The notes: generated by a model from the letters alone, not told the origin. DNA of 64,000 nt from Eledone cirrhosa (GCA_964016885.1 OZ024742.1:357673587-357737586); one strand, 5' to 3'; positions 46,523-57,007 are shown, counted from the first letter of the stretch. Made by a program: numbers and translations.

Positions 46523-47090
46523 TTATGCTTTGAACCAAAATATTTACTTGTAAACTAACCACAGTTCTCTATTGATTAGAAAATGTACATGGCTAAAAAA
46601 ACTGGAAGACGACTTTTCTAATTTATTGATTTAAATGAAATTTGCCAATTACAAATAAAATTTTAAAATTAATCTGTCTATCAATCAGTGACAAAAGGAA
46701 TCAAAATGCTATTAAAGAACCTGAAATGAAAACATAATAATCAGTTTTCAATAGTAATTCTACTAAAGGAGATCTATTAGTGATAACCAAAACTCCCTTC
46801 TTTTCTATTGAAATCAGTATTACTAATATCTGTGAAAGCATTGTTAGAAAGTCAGAAAATGATTACTAACACTCAGTGTCAGATGGTAATCAATTATGAA
46901 GGAAAATGTATTAGATTGTCCTTTGAATAAGATAAAAATTTAAACAGACAATTATTGCAACAATACACCAGCTTTCATGACAGAAATGTAAAAGATAAAT
47001 TTAAGTTGAGAGAATTTTCTTGAAATTTAAATAATCAGATATGAATATTTTATAATTATATACAGTGTAGAGGGTCAAGAGTCATTGGAT
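46523..47090. other. AT-rich sequence, nothing recognised
   Basis: No coding, repeat or RNA signal seen in this stretch. Confidence 0.5.
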
Positions 47091-47104
47091 CTTAGATTTG
47101 GGTA

Positions 47105-47755
47105 TTTTATTACAGTTGTTGATGTTGTTGATGATGATGGTGATGATGATGATGGTGGTGGTGGTGGTGGTGGTTTGTTGTTGTTGTTGGTGGTGGTGGT
47201 GTTGGTGTTGGTGCGATGGTGGTGGTGGTGGTGGTGGTGGTTTGTTATTGTTGTTGGTGGTGGTGGTAGTGTTGTTGGTGGTGGTGGTGTTGGTGGTGTT
47301 AGTGGTGGTGGTGGTGTTGGTGGTGGTGACAATTATGATGATAAGGGTGATGGTTCGGTGGTGGTGGTGGTGGCAATGATGATAATAGTGGTGGTGGTGG
47401 CGAAGGTGGTGGTGGCGAAGATGGTGGTGGCGATGATGATGGTGGCAGTGATGGTGATGGTGATAATGGCAATAATGATGATGGTGGTGGTGGTGAAGTT
47501 GATGATGATGATGATGACAATGATGATAGTGATGGTGTTGATGATGGTGGTGTTGGTGATAGTAATGACGATGATGATGAGGATGGTGATGACGGTGATG
47601 ATGAAGATGATGATGATTATGATGATTGTTATCATCATCATCATTGTTGTTGTTACCATTATTCTTATCATCATCATCAGTACTTTCCTCCTCAGCTTCC
47701 CCATTTCTCCCCCCTCCCTCTGCTACTTTTTCAACTCTTATCATCATCATCATCC
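47105..47755. repeat. Composite trinucleotide tract (GTT/GGT/GAT, then ATC)
   Basis: Pure trinucleotide-like sequence for about 550 bp on the plus strand (GGT, GTT and GAT blocks), switching to TCA/ATC-type repeats after about 47630. This creates low-complexity ORFs in several frames (runs of Val/Met/Gly or His); they are composition artefacts. Confidence 0.93.
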
Positions 47756-47756
47756 C

Positions 47757-47955
47757 TAGAGTGGCAAAATCGGTTGAGTGTCAGACTTTGTAGCATTTAG
47801 TTATGACTTTCTATATTTTGAATTTAAATCCGACCAAGATCAATTTGCCTTTCAACCTTGATAAAATAAAGCAACAGTTAAACACAGGGGTTGATTAAAT
47901 TAACTTTACACTTGCCCCAAATTGCTGATCCTGTGCCAAAGTCAGAAAGAACAAT
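47757..47955 (+). mobile_element. SINE, second subfamily, diverged
   Basis: Head 'agagtggcaaaatcggttga', degenerate B-box 'gaatttaaatccgacc', 'tttgcctttcaaccttg', 'ataaaataaagcaacagtta', and the long 3' body with 'acaggggttgattaaatt'. It resembles the longer-bodied SINE at 1803-2065 rather than the short form. Confidence 0.7.
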
Positions 47956-48186
47956 TATCTTCTTCTCTGTTTGGCAGACCCTTTAACAGAAGTGTAAATG
48001 GAGTTTTTTAGGAGATGATTTTTGTGTACAGAAAATCATAGACGATGTTTCTCAGCTCAGATATTTCTTCTATGTTCTCAAATTTATTCTATCCCACTAA
48101 AATTCCAGAATGAAATGCTCATGAAAACACAAATTGACTATGGAGACCATATTAAAGGATTGGTTGACAAGTCATTGACAAGTTAG

Positions 48187-48232
48187 CAGTGGAGACTTCT
48201 GCTGTCCTTGGCCCTAGGACCACATTCATTGA
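48187..48232 (+). repeat. Unexpanded match to the 49-bp satellite unit
   Basis: 'agcagtggagacttctg' and 'ccctaggaccac' match the left junction of the 49-bp array ('agcagtggagtcttctg', 'ccctaggaccac'). Only one unit's worth is present. Confidence 0.65.
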
Positions 48233-48376
48233 GGTATTAAATTAAAAAAATCGAACCATCATAAAACTGAAAAGCCTAGCAGAGGACACAAATAAATTGC
48301 TAGGTCCGTCGCTGGTGGAGTCCCCTACTGCAGGGGTTCCAGGGCAATGACCCCCTTTCCCCATTAAATCAACCCT
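48233..48376 (+). repeat. Dispersed repeat family 1, copy c
   Basis: 'attaaattaaaaaaatcgaa', 'acaaataaattgc', 'ggcaatgaccccctttcc' and 'cattaaatcaaccctg' match copies a and b. Confidence 0.58.
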
Positions 48377-48734
48377 GGATGAACCCTTTAACAGAGTGAT
48401 AGAGTTGTTGTCATGTCCATGACATAATTGAAGAGTCTTCTCTATATCATATTGTAACCATTCAGTTGACAACGATGTTAGAGAATACACTGAAAGCTTT
48501 TTGTTATTGAACCAACAGAAAAGAGATTTGCCTTGTCAGCTGCAAAGCTAACCAGTGCACATTACTCAATAAAATATATTTTCTAGCAAAACAAATGTCT
48601 TGCCTCTCTCCATCATCAATGTTTTTAATATGAGTCTTGTTCTCAAGCTAACATTTATAATAATAACTGATTTGTTAGGCATATATCCATGATCTTACAC
48701 CAAACAAGATGTAATAAAATACTTTCAGTCATTG

Positions 48735-48910
48735 CCACCGTCTCTCTTGCTCTCCTCATCTCTCACTATTATAAGCAAATGGGGGTCCATGTGCTTGTCA
48801 CCCTGCAGCCATGGGGGACAGAATAGAGAAGGCATTTCCCCGGAGGATGTTGAGTGAGATACATCTGAATATACATTCAAGCTTGCGAGACTGGTAGGTA
48901 ACCAACTCCA
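48735..48910 (+). repeat. Dispersed repeat family 2, copy in plus orientation
   Basis: 'catctctcactattataagc', 'acagaatagagaa' and 'gttgagtgagatacat' match the reverse complement of 55730-55870. This is the part of family 2 on the far side of the satellite-like unit. Confidence 0.6.
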
Positions 48911-48915
48911 TTCTG

Positions 48916-49077
48916 ATGAATTCCAATTACTTGCACCAAGCTGACTTTGAAATGCAAAATTGGGGGTTTACTATGTATTCTAATCTTTTTTTATATATGA
49001 AGCCCCCACCTCCACCCCACCAAAAAGAAAAAAGCCCGAAGTGCCCCAGGCCTACCCAAGTTCTAAATCCAGCTCTG
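48916..49077 (-). repeat. Dispersed repeat family 1, copy d (minus)
   Basis: The reverse complement contains 'gggcacttcgggc', 'agattagaatacatagtaaa' and 'caagtaattggaatt', the same order as copies a and b. Confidence 0.6.
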
Positions 49078-49473
49078 GGTTCATCTCTAATCTATCTAGA
49101 AGGAGATGAATAAGTACTGTGTTAGAACAGCAAAACTTGTCAAACCCATACCAGAATGGAAAGCAGATGATTTCTTATTGAGGCACAAGACCAACCATTT
49201 GGAGGGATGAGAAATTTGACTAAATTGAATGTGTGGTCTTCTTACTAGTGCCGAATTATTAAATAAAATAATTGACTATGGGGGGCATAACCTAGGCAGC
49301 TGTCAGCTGATAAGTGTCTTAATTCTTTGGTTTTTATACAAACTATAAATGTAGATGATTAAATATCTTAAGAATATCAGTGATATTCTCTATCATGAAG
49401 CATATTAGCCAATGTTTGACCAATACTAACAATCCACTACAGATGTAAAATAATGAAAATGATAAGTATAGTC
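49078..49473. other. Unassigned sequence
   Basis: No gene or repeat recognised. A short (CAG)n run follows at about 49480. Confidence 0.45.
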
Positions 49474-49770
49474 ATCAGCAGCAGCAGCAGCAGTATCACT
49501 ATTTAACGTCCCTTTTTCCATGTTGGCATGGGCCAGACGAGTTATCCTATTGTGAGCAATGCCAAGTCAGGTGAACATGTCTTGCTCATACAGAACCGAT
49601 GTTGGCTTGGTTTCTACAGCTGGATACCCTTACTAGCACCAACCTCATTTAGAGTGTGTACTGGATGCTTTTTGTCATGACACCAACACACAGACTGTAC
49701 AGTTTAGACTGCGCACTTTTGGTCATGACACATATATGACCACTTTACAGTGTGGACTAATATAGACTGG
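49474..49770 (-). mobile_element. LINE 3' terminal fragment, diverged
   Basis: 'tttaacgtccctttttccat', 'ccatgttggcatgg' (a mutated version of the 3' palindrome), 'ctacagctggatacccttac', then two 48-bp-type UTR segments. 5'-truncated within the 3' UTR. Confidence 0.72.
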
Positions 49771-49954
49771 TATGAAACAAATGTGTAAATAAGAAGTTTG
49801 TTCTGTGCAGTCATCACAAATTATGAACTGATAACCAACTACAATTTGATATCGTTAAATGAAGTTGAGTAGTTTACAGCATGAACACCTATCAATTGAT
49901 ATTAGGGACTGTTTGAATGGTTTACAACATGATTTGTTCTGACTGAGACGATAT

Positions 49955-50366
49955 ATTATAATAATGGTAATAATAATGAAATTACTGTGTACAGTGCTAA
50001 GGTGCCCTAAAACCCATCAAAGGAACATGTATAGTACATAGAATAATATACAAATGTCAGGAAAGTGAATAGTGTATGAGTCATGATATACATGTGTGTA
50101 TGTAGGGGGAATATTAGGTGTAGTGTTGGCGAATCTCAGGAAGCATGGAGGTTTTAAAGGATGCAGTGTCTCAACAGCTGACAACTGATGCAGGTAGTTT
50201 GTTCCATGGTTCAGCAACTCTGAGCGTGAAAAAATGTTTCCAAAAGTCATGAGAGCTGTTTTCTGACTTTGTAGGCAGGCCCACGTGTGTTAGACACGTG
50301 GAAATCAAAAAGGTACTCAGGGTTGTTGTTGGCAAGATGGATAATAACTTATTCAAGCATATCTAG
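49955..50366 (-). pseudogene. CR1-like LINE, C-terminal fragment
   Basis: Minus-strand pieces read TLRVAEPWNKLPASVVSC and a truncated upstream segment (STFLISTCLTHVGLPTK). RVxExWNxLPxxVV is the hallmark C-terminus of CR1/L2/Jockey-type reverse transcriptase proteins. Two frames are involved, so it is frameshifted. The (ATT)n tail at 49955-49980 marks the 3' end. The copy at 59955-60775 is longer and closely similar. Confidence 0.75.
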
Positions 50367-50394
50367 GTGCTAAATATACATACATACATATATA

Positions 50395-50618
50395 TGTATT
50401 TTTGTTAATCGCTTGTTAAATGCATAGACCCATCTCAATCATTACCTTCTTGCTAGCTATTTTCAAACCTTAATTCCTAACGTATTTTCAAACCCCAATC
50501 CCTAATTCTAGCGTATCTTCAAAACAAAAAAGCAAAATCCTTTCCTTCTTCCTTCTTCGAAGGCACGGGGCGGTCAAACGCCTAACACCCACAGCCATCA
50601 TGTGGCCCCCTACCCTCG

Positions 50619-50664
<46 letters not shown>

Positions 50665-50979
50665 ATAAATATATGATAGGAATTCACTTCGCCAAATTTC
50701 ATTTCTTTGCCTGCTGTCCAAACGAAACTCTCATGTAAACGTAATGTACAGACTTCATCTCTCTCTCTCTCTCTCCTAGCGTATTTTCAAAACAATCCAC
50801 ATTTCGTATTTCAAGTCCAAATAGCCATTCTATCGCTAAAACAAACTACATTTTCTGTTTCTATTAAGTGCTAAATACGTTTAGGTTTTTGGACGTATTT
50901 AACTGAACAAATTTTGTATTTTTGTTAATCGCTTGTTAAATGCATAGACCCATCTCAATCATTACCTTCTTGCTAGCTA
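50395..50979 (+). promoter_or_regulatory. LINE 5' UTR with tandem repeated segment (candidate internal promoter)
   Basis: 50395-50459 is identical to 50915-50979. Between them lie (CT)n tracts (50620-50662, 50758-50776) and recurrent 'gtattttcaaa' elements (near 50480 and 50780; variant 'gtatcttcaaaac' near 50512). The copy starting at 60843 has only one version of the segment. LINEs often carry promoters in tandem 5' monomers; promoter function here is inferred. Confidence 0.5.
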
Positions 50980-51209
50980 CCCAACACCCCTCCCTCCCAC
51001 CCCCACACACCACCATTGCTATTACGTGGACCAATCATAAAACAGAGCCCCCACGTATCACCAGTATTATTACGCGGACCAATCAGAAACCAGAGGCCTA
51101 TACTATCGCTTGCCTGGTTGCCTTTCGATATACGATATATGATGGATGGATGGACTGCGGAATCCTGGAGAGTGGAGGTGAGAGAGAAAAATCTGGACGC
51201 TCAGCGACA

Positions 51210-54200
51210 ATGCCAAAGATAAAGACAAATTCACCCCTTGGACGAGAATGCGAGCACTCCTCATTGTTTCGACCGCGGACGGCTAACATAACCCCATCGC
51301 CCCCCGCCCCTCACCGCCCCCAACCCCCAAACGCAATCCAAAACTTCAGAGTTGGTACCATAAATGTAGGCACCCTAAAGGGTCGCGCTAACGAGGTTGT
51401 AGAAATGCTTGAACGTAAGGAGGTCGATGTTTGTTGTATTCAAGAGACCAGGTGGAGGGGTGGGTCTGCTAGGTTCATTGAGGGTAAAAAACGTTGTTAT
51501 AAGCTTTTCTGGGTGGGAAACGACGATGGGCTGGGTGGAGTAGGAATCATGGTAGCAGAAAAGTGGGCAGATAAGATAATAGACGTAAATAGAGTGAACG
51601 ACAGAATAATTAAAATACGACTTGTCCTCAATAGAACTACGGTGACAGTAATATCTGCGTACGCACCCCAATCCGGACTGCCCGGCACTATAAAAGACAG
51701 ATTCTATGAGACACTGATGCTAACTACCTCCCAAATATCCGACAGTGACTATATAATTATCGCAGGCGACCTAAATGGTCACGTTGGACAACATTGTGAC
51801 GGCTACGACGAAATCCATGGAGGCTATGGGTTTGGTACTAGAAATGAGGAAGGCTCCAGAATCCTGGAATTCTGTGATGCAAATAACCTAACTATCTGTA
51901 ACACTAACTTCAAAAAACGTGACAATCACCTGATCACCTATAGATCCGGGGAACACACAAGCCAGGTAGATTATATCCTTACCAGAAGACGTGACAGAGT
52001 GTCTGTTGTTAACACTAAATCCCTCCCCCATGAAGAATGCACCTCCCAACATAGACTGATAATTAGCGACCTCATAGTCAGGACGAGACGTACTCGACAA
52101 CAGAAGAGGACTATCCTCAGGAGGAAAATATGGAAGCTAAAGGACCCCACAGCCAGGAATAAATTTCAAAGCATATTACTTGATGCTTTCGACAGTAAGG
52201 AAGAACATTTAGAGTCGGACAATATAGAGGGAGAGTGGGAATTTCTGAAAGCAAACCTGCTGTTGGCGACAGACGAGGTCTGTGGCTGGAGCAGGCCTGT
52301 AGGCAGGAGGAGAGTAACATGGTGGTGGAACAGTAAGGTGGAGGGGTCAATTAAGGCCAAAAAGCAGGCTTGGAAAGTATGGCGGGATGGGGGAAGTAGA
52401 GAGGACTATCAAGTGGCCAGGAGGGAAGCTAGGAGACAAGTGTACTTAGCAAGAAGGGAAGCTGAGGAAAGAAAGTTCAAGCATGTTCTACAACGCGATG
52501 ACCAAAAACGTGAGGTGTTCAGGATTGCTAGGCAATGCGTCAAGGAAAACCGTGATATTGTCGGGGAGAAGTGTGTACTAAACGACGATGGCACACTTGC
52601 CATCACCGACGCCGATAAGAAGGTAGCTTGGAAGTGTCACTATGAAAGGCTTCTAAATGAGGAGAATAATTGGGAGAAAGGCAGTCTCCCCCATATCGAC
52701 CCAATAGAGGGACCAGCAGTGTTAGTCGAGGGGAGTATAATAAGTAAGGCAATCAAGGATATGAAGACTGGTAAGGCGGCTGGGCCTTCGGAAATAGTTG
52801 CTGAGATGCTGAAGGCATCTGGCACGGTGGGACACACCATGGTCACCCGCATAGTTAACCAAGTCGTACAAAACGGGGTTGTTCCGAAGGACTGGCATAG
52901 CAGCATCATCGTTAACTGTTATAAGGGTAAAGGAGACGCCCTAGATAGGAGTAACTATAGAGGCATTAAATTAATCGACCAGGTCATGAAGGTCACGGAA
53001 AGAGTAATAGCGCAACTAATCAGAGAGAGAATTGACCTAGATGAAATGCAGTTCGGGTTTGTGTCAGGCAAAAGTACCACAGACGCTCTTTTCATAGTAC
53101 GACAACTACAAGAGAAGTACCTAGCTAAAGGTAAACCCCTCTACTTAGCTTTTGTCGACTTGGAGAAAGCCTTCGACAGAGTCCCCCGCTCCATTATCTG
53201 GTGGGCTCTTAGAAAACTAGGCGTTGACGAATGGCTTGTGAGGGCTATACAAGCCATGTATAAAGAAACAGTCAGCAAGGTTAGAATTAACAACGAATAT
53301 AGTGAAGAGTTTAGCGTAAAAGTCGGCGTCCATCAGGGCTCTGTTCTCAGTCCACTACTATTTATTATTGCCCTTCAGGCCATAACAGAGGAGTTCAAGA
53401 CAGGCTGCCCATGGGAACTCCTATACGCAGACGACCTGACACTCATAGCGGAATCAATGGCCGAGCTAGAGAAGAAATTCCAAACATGGAAGCACGGCCT
53501 AGAGTCAAAAGGACTTAAAATTAACCTGGCTAAGACCAAAGTACTAGTTTGTAGGAAAGAAAACAAGGCGGCGGTCCCTTCTGGGAAATGGTCGTGCTCG
53601 GTGTGTAGGAAAGGCGTAGGTAGAAACTCCATTTTATGTCCTAAATGCAAAGTATGGGTGCATAAAAGATGTAGTGGGATCACAGGTAGGCTAACTAAGA
53701 ACATAGATTTTACATGTGGCCGGTGCTCTGGTGCAATAAGTAGCAGCAAGTGCCCACAAACTACTAGCTCTTTCAATTGCGCAGAGGGTTCTATAGAAAT
53801 AGTGGACAGCTTCCGTTACCTGGGCGATAAAATCAGCAGTGGGGGAGGGTGCTCTGAAAGTACTGTAGCTAGAGTCAGAACTGGTTGGAAAAAGTTCAGA
53901 GAGCTTATACCACTATTAGCTGCTAAAGGGTTCTCACTAAAAATGAAAGGCAGGTTGTACGATGCCTGCATACGAACAGCAATGCTGCATGGCAGTGAGA
54001 CCTGGGCATTGTGTGCAGAGGATATACGCAGACTAGAGAGGAACGAAGCTTGCATGCTCCGCTGGATGTGTAACAGTAATATACGTGAACGGCAAAGCAT
54101 AAACGAACTAAGGAATAAATTAGAGATAAGAGGAATCAGATGTTGTTTACTCGAGAGAAGGCTACGTTGGTATGGACACGTGATGCGCATGAAAGTCGAT

Positions 54201-54380
54201 AGCTGTATAACAAAGTGCAGGGCAATAAAGATAGACGGTAGTCACGGAATAGGCAGACCTAGAAAAACCTGGGACGAGCTGATAAACTCCGACATCACAC
54301 ACTTACACCTCTCCAAGACAATGTCACTGGACCGAGACCTTTGGCGGTACTCAGTAACAGAGAAGACCCGCCTTACCTAA
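51210..54380 (+). CDS. Endonuclease-reverse transcriptase of LINE, intact
   Basis: Encodes 1,056 residues for element mobilisation by target-primed reverse transcription. From the chosen Met: AP-type endonuclease at about 45-285 (FRVGTINVGTL, CCIQETRW, VISAYAPQSG, IIAGDLNG, QVDYIL, SQHRLI); reverse transcriptase at about 520-770, with motif A FVDLEKAFDRV, motif B GVHQGSVLSP and catalytic YADD near 739; then a Cys/His finger at about 796-840 (CSVCRKGV, LCPKCKVWVHKRC, TCGRCSG), PHD/RING-like in spacing; then a C-terminal domain ending near GRPRKTWDEL. All key catalytic residues are present and there is no internal stop. The frame is open back to an ATG at 50940, but that ATG lies in the repeated 5' UTR segment and is absent from the copy at 60.8 kb. 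The ATG at 51210 has A at -3, so I prefer it. No separate ORF1 was seen. Confidence 0.88.
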   Translation: MPKIKTNSPLGRECEHSSLFRPRTANITPSPPAPHRPQPPNAIQNFRVGTINVGTLKGRANEVVEMLERKEVDVCCIQETRWRGGSARFIEGKKRCYKLFWVGNDDGLGGVGIMVAEKWADKIIDVNRVNDRIIKIRLVLNRTTVTVISAYAPQSGLPGTIKDRFYETLMLTTSQISDSDYIIIAGDLNGHVGQHCDGYDEIHGGYGFGTRNEEGSRILEFCDANNLTICNTNFKKRDNHLITYRSGEHTSQVDYILTRRRDRVSVVNTKSLPHEECTSQHRLIISDLIVRTRRTRQQKRTILRRKIWKLKDPTARNKFQSILLDAFDSKEEHLESDNIEGEWEFLKANLLLATDEVCGWSRPVGRRRVTWWWNSKVEGSIKAKKQAWKVWRDGGSREDYQVARREARRQVYLARREAEERKFKHVLQRDDQKREVFRIARQCVKENRDIVGEKCVLNDDGTLAITDADKKVAWKCHYERLLNEENNWEKGSLPHIDPIEGPAVLVEGSIISKAIKDMKTGKAAGPSEIVAEMLKASGTVGHTMVTRIVNQVVQNGVVPKDWHSSIIVNCYKGKGDALDRSNYRGIKLIDQVMKVTERVIAQLIRERIDLDEMQFGFVSGKSTTDALFIVRQLQEKYLAKGKPLYLAFVDLEKAFDRVPRSIIWWALRKLGVDEWLVRAIQAMYKETVSKVRINNEYSEEFSVKVGVHQGSVLSPLLFIIALQAITEEFKTGCPWELLYADDLTLIAESMAELEKKFQTWKHGLESKGLKINLAKTKVLVCRKENKAAVPSGKWSCSVCRKGVGRNSILCPKCKVWVHKRCSGITGRLTKNIDFTCGRCSGAISSSKCPQTTSSFNCAEGSIEIVDSFRYLGDKISSGGGCSESTVARVRTGWKKFRELIPLLAAKGFSLKMKGRLYDACIRTAMLHGSETWALCAEDIRRLERNEACMLRWMCNSNIRERQSINELRNKLEIRGIRCCLLERRLRWYGHVMRMKVDSCITKCRAIKIDGSHGIGRPRKTWDELINSDITHLHLSKTMSLDRDLWRYSVTEKTRLT

Positions 54381-54773
54381 ATATATAGTAAAACCTACTC
54401 CAGCCAGTAGGCATCTCTAACAAATACACCCCGTCCCACCACCCCCACCCGATCCACACCACCCCGTTCTATGTAAAGTTATGTTGGTGCCGCGCCATCG
54501 AGGCCGAAACAAATGAGATCGTGTAGGTGTCACGACAAAAAAACACACAGTCCACGCTGTAATGTGGCCGTGTAGGCAACACGGTAAAAACCTCCCAGAC
54601 CCACACTGTAAATGTGGTTGGTGTTAGGAAGGGCATCCAACTGTAGAAAACCTGCCAGACAGTCCTATGCGAGCAAGACAATCACTCTTGCCTCAAGTGG
54701 GACTACCCCCGTCCAAACCCATGCAAGCGTGGAACACGGACGTTAAACGTTGATGATGATGATGATGATGATA
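54381..54773 (+). other. LINE 3' UTR and (GAT)n tail
   Basis: Contains 'agggcatccaactgtagaaa', two ~48-bp segments with 'gtcacgac', 'cacagtccac' and 'aacacggtaaaaacc', a mutated terminal palindrome ('ccatgcaagcgtgg') and the conserved end 'ggacgttaaacgttgatgat'. The same terminus recurs in all LINE copies here and is probably the recognition structure for the reverse transcriptase. Confidence 0.75.
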
Positions 54774-54969
54774 TGTCTGCTGGGCACATGAGCAAAAGGA
54801 CGTGTGTTTTCCTGCCGGCAGCATATCAATAAATCGATTTTCATCTCAGGATACTGTTATCATAACAAGAACAAATGCATGAAGGACTTCTCGATAACAT
54901 GGAGAACCGTGGAAATAATTATAGGGATTAAACGATTTATGTAACCTCAGCATCTTATTTTGCTATTTT

Positions 54970-55007
<38 letters not shown>

Positions 55008-55154
55008 GAAAGAGTTGTGGTAAGGAACCAGATGGACCATAACGCACAAGAGTACTCAATACTTAGGTAGTAGAGTGGGTAATAGTCCAGAAATAGCCAT
55101 CGAAACGGCTTGAGCTCTGACGTCGGGGTCATACATTTTCCTATATATATATAT
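54774..55154. other. Unassigned sequence with two TA microsatellites
   Basis: (TA)n at 54970-55006 and a shorter run at 55142-55157. No coding signal. Confidence 0.55.
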
Positions 55155-55228
55155 ATAACGACCGTCTAACCCATGCTAGCATGGGAGATAGACGTTAAAC
55201 GATGATGGTGATGATGATGATGATGAAA
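55155..55228 (+). mobile_element. LINE 3' terminal remnant
   Basis: 'cgtctaacccatgctagcat' (palindrome 55172-55183), 'agacgttaaacgatgatg' and the GAT tail. Only about 70 bp of the 3' end was retained. Confidence 0.75.
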
Positions 55229-55289
55229 AGCGCCTAGTCCACATTTTGCTTAAGCTTTAATCTGAACTAATAATATACATATATATATA

Positions 55290-55560
55290 TATAGCTGAAT
55301 CCATGGTGGAACTAGAGAAGAAATTCCAAATGTTGAAGCAGGGCCTAGAAAGAAGGGGTCTCAAAGTCAACCTGACAGAGACTAAGGTCCTAGTAAGTAG
55401 AAGAGAAAGCTGAACCCAGATCTTTTAGGGAAGTTGCCTTGCTCAGTATGTAGGAAAGGTATATGTAGAAATTCTATCCTCTGCCCCAAATGCAAACTTT
55501 GGGTTCACAAGTGATCTAGTGGAATCTCAGGAAGCAAATAGGGTTTGCAAGACATATAGC
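55290..55560 (+). pseudogene. LINE fragment: post-RT and zinc-finger region (subfamily B)
   Basis: Reads AESMVELEKKFQ, LKQGLERRGLKVNL, then after a stop and frameshift CSVCRKGICRNSILCPKCKLW. These match the LINE at 57.06-59.4 kb just after YADD. Both ends are truncated and the frame is broken; the left boundary is a TA microsatellite. Confidence 0.78.
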
Positions 55561-55589
55561 ATTAATTTGAATATAATTTGAATAACTAG

Positions 55590-55875
55590 TAAACTGTAAG
55601 AGAGGAGACTTCTGGTGTCTTTGGCCCTAGGACCACCTCCCTACTTAACACCAGTGGCCCAGAGTAGTCTACTTGCATCTGTTCGCCTCGCGAACTGGAA
55701 TGATTCTTCCAATGTGTCTCCCTCACCATCCTTGGTGGAAACATATTCTCTGTTCTGTCTGCTGGGATCACGGGGCGACTAGCACATGAGCCCCTGTTTG
55801 CTTATAATAGTGAGAGATGGGAAGAGCATGAGAGACAGACGCAGTGACAATGAAAATTTGATTCCATTATGTTCA
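55590..55875 (-). repeat. Dispersed repeat family 2 with one satellite-like unit
   Basis: On the plus strand: 'gaggagacttctggtgtctt', 'ccctaggaccacctccctac', then 'tggaatgattcttccaat', 'ccctcaccatcc' and 'agtgagagatggg'. The first part equals one unit of the 49-bp satellite, and the remainder matches both the array's right flank (46421-46522) and 48735-48910 reversed. It is the best unexpanded relative of the satellite. Confidence 0.7.
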
Positions 55876-56150
55876 GACCTAATATATATGTAAATGATTC
55901 ATTTCATTTATGCAGGCAAGAAACTCAGAGAAAAAGGAATCAAATTGGATTTGCTAGACACGTAGCCATCCAACACATGCAAGTGTGGAAAAACAGACGT
56001 AAAAACAATGATGGAGATGATGTAGCATTAAATTAAATATAAGTTGAATTACAAGTAAACTATGAGAGTGGTTGTGGATTAAATATATCAGTTAATGTAA
56101 GCAGGCAAGATGACATTAGAGTCAGAGAAATGTTTACATGTAATACTATA
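55876..56150. other. Unassigned sequence
   Basis: No gene seen. A degenerate LINE 3' end may be present near 55960-56020 ('catgcaagtgtggaaaaaca', 'gatggagatgatg'). Confidence 0.4.
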
Positions 56151-56151
56151 G

Positions 56152-56670
56152 ACATGTGATGCGTATGAAGGATGTGTAGAGCACTAGAAGTCAATGGAAA
56201 CCGCGGAGAGGGGAGTCACAAGAAGACCTGGGATGAGGTGATAAAAGCCGACCTTACCCAATTACACGTCTCAAAGTCGATGACACACGACCGTGACCTC
56301 TGGCATCACGCAGTAATACAGAGTACCCGACCTCCCATGGGTACAAGCTGAAGCATATAGACATTATGCCCCCACACCCTCCCTCCCAATGCAAAGTGGC
56401 CGTGGAGGTGCCACGACAAAAAAAGCACCCAGCCCACACTGTAAAGTGGACGTGTAGGTGCCACGGAAAAAAAGCACCCAGCACTCACTGTAAATGAGGT
56501 TGGTGTTAGGAAGGGCATCCAGCTGTAGAAATCAATTCAAAATCAGTTCCTGTATGAGCAAGGCATGGTCAGCCAACCAGACACTGCCCACAACAGGACA
56601 ACCCGCCTAACCCATGCTAGCATGGAAGAACGGACGTAAAACGGTCATGATGATGATGATGATGATGATA
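56152..56670 (+). mobile_element. LINE 3' fragment (subfamily B)
   Basis: C-terminal coding end ('cctgggatgaggtgataaaa', SKSMTHDRDLWHHAV-like, ending at the 'ggtacaagctga' stop), then the 3' UTR with tandem 'aaaaaagcacccagc' segments, CATGCTAGCATG (56613-56624) and the (GAT)n tail. It matches the 3' end of the minus LINE at 57.06 kb. Confidence 0.85.
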
Positions 56671-56970
56671 TACAAGTTATATCAGTATAGAAAAAACAGA
56701 CATTAAACTGTAGAAGATGACACCTATGTAATGAGGATAGAATGCTGTAAAACATACTGCCAACCATAATGTTCTTCGGATTACATAAATACGGAAAATG
56801 AAATTATTAGAATCATGATGTAAAAGTAAATGGTATTATACAATTTTGTATATTACAAATCTCTCTCTCTCTCTCTCTGTCTTTATATCTCTCTCTCTCT
56901 CTGTCTTTATCTCTCTTTTGCTCTGTCTTTCTTTCTCTCTCAGTCTTTCTCTTTCTATTTCACTCTCTCT

Positions 56971-57007
<37 letters not shown>

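Larger units (their letters stand above)
50395..54773 (+). mobile_element. Apparently full-length EN-RT LINE (subfamily A)
   Basis: 5' UTR from about 50395, with a 65-bp segment repeated 520 bp downstream; an intact long reading frame; a 3' UTR of about 390 bp; and a (GAT)n tail ending at about 54773. The architecture is a single-ORF, endonuclease-encoding non-LTR retrotransposon with a microsatellite 3' tail, most like RTE-type LINEs, although the zinc finger after the RT is distinctive. The flanking target duplication could not be identified because both edges are simple sequence. Confidence 0.88.

Noticed and set aside
47082..47759. His-, Val/Gly- or Ser/Pro-rich proteins from ORFs on both strands
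   Set aside because: Artefacts of a trinucleotide microsatellite open in several frames.
52117..54190. Minus-strand ORFs opposite the intact LINE (and equivalents opposite the other copies)
   Set aside because: They are antisense shadows of the endonuclease-RT frame; they recur only because the sense sequence is conserved.
51210..54380. Calling the LINE ORF a host gene (such frames are often labelled craniofacial development protein 2-like)
   Set aside because: The presence of endonuclease, RT with YADD, LINE 3' tail and multiple decayed copies shows a retrotransposon.
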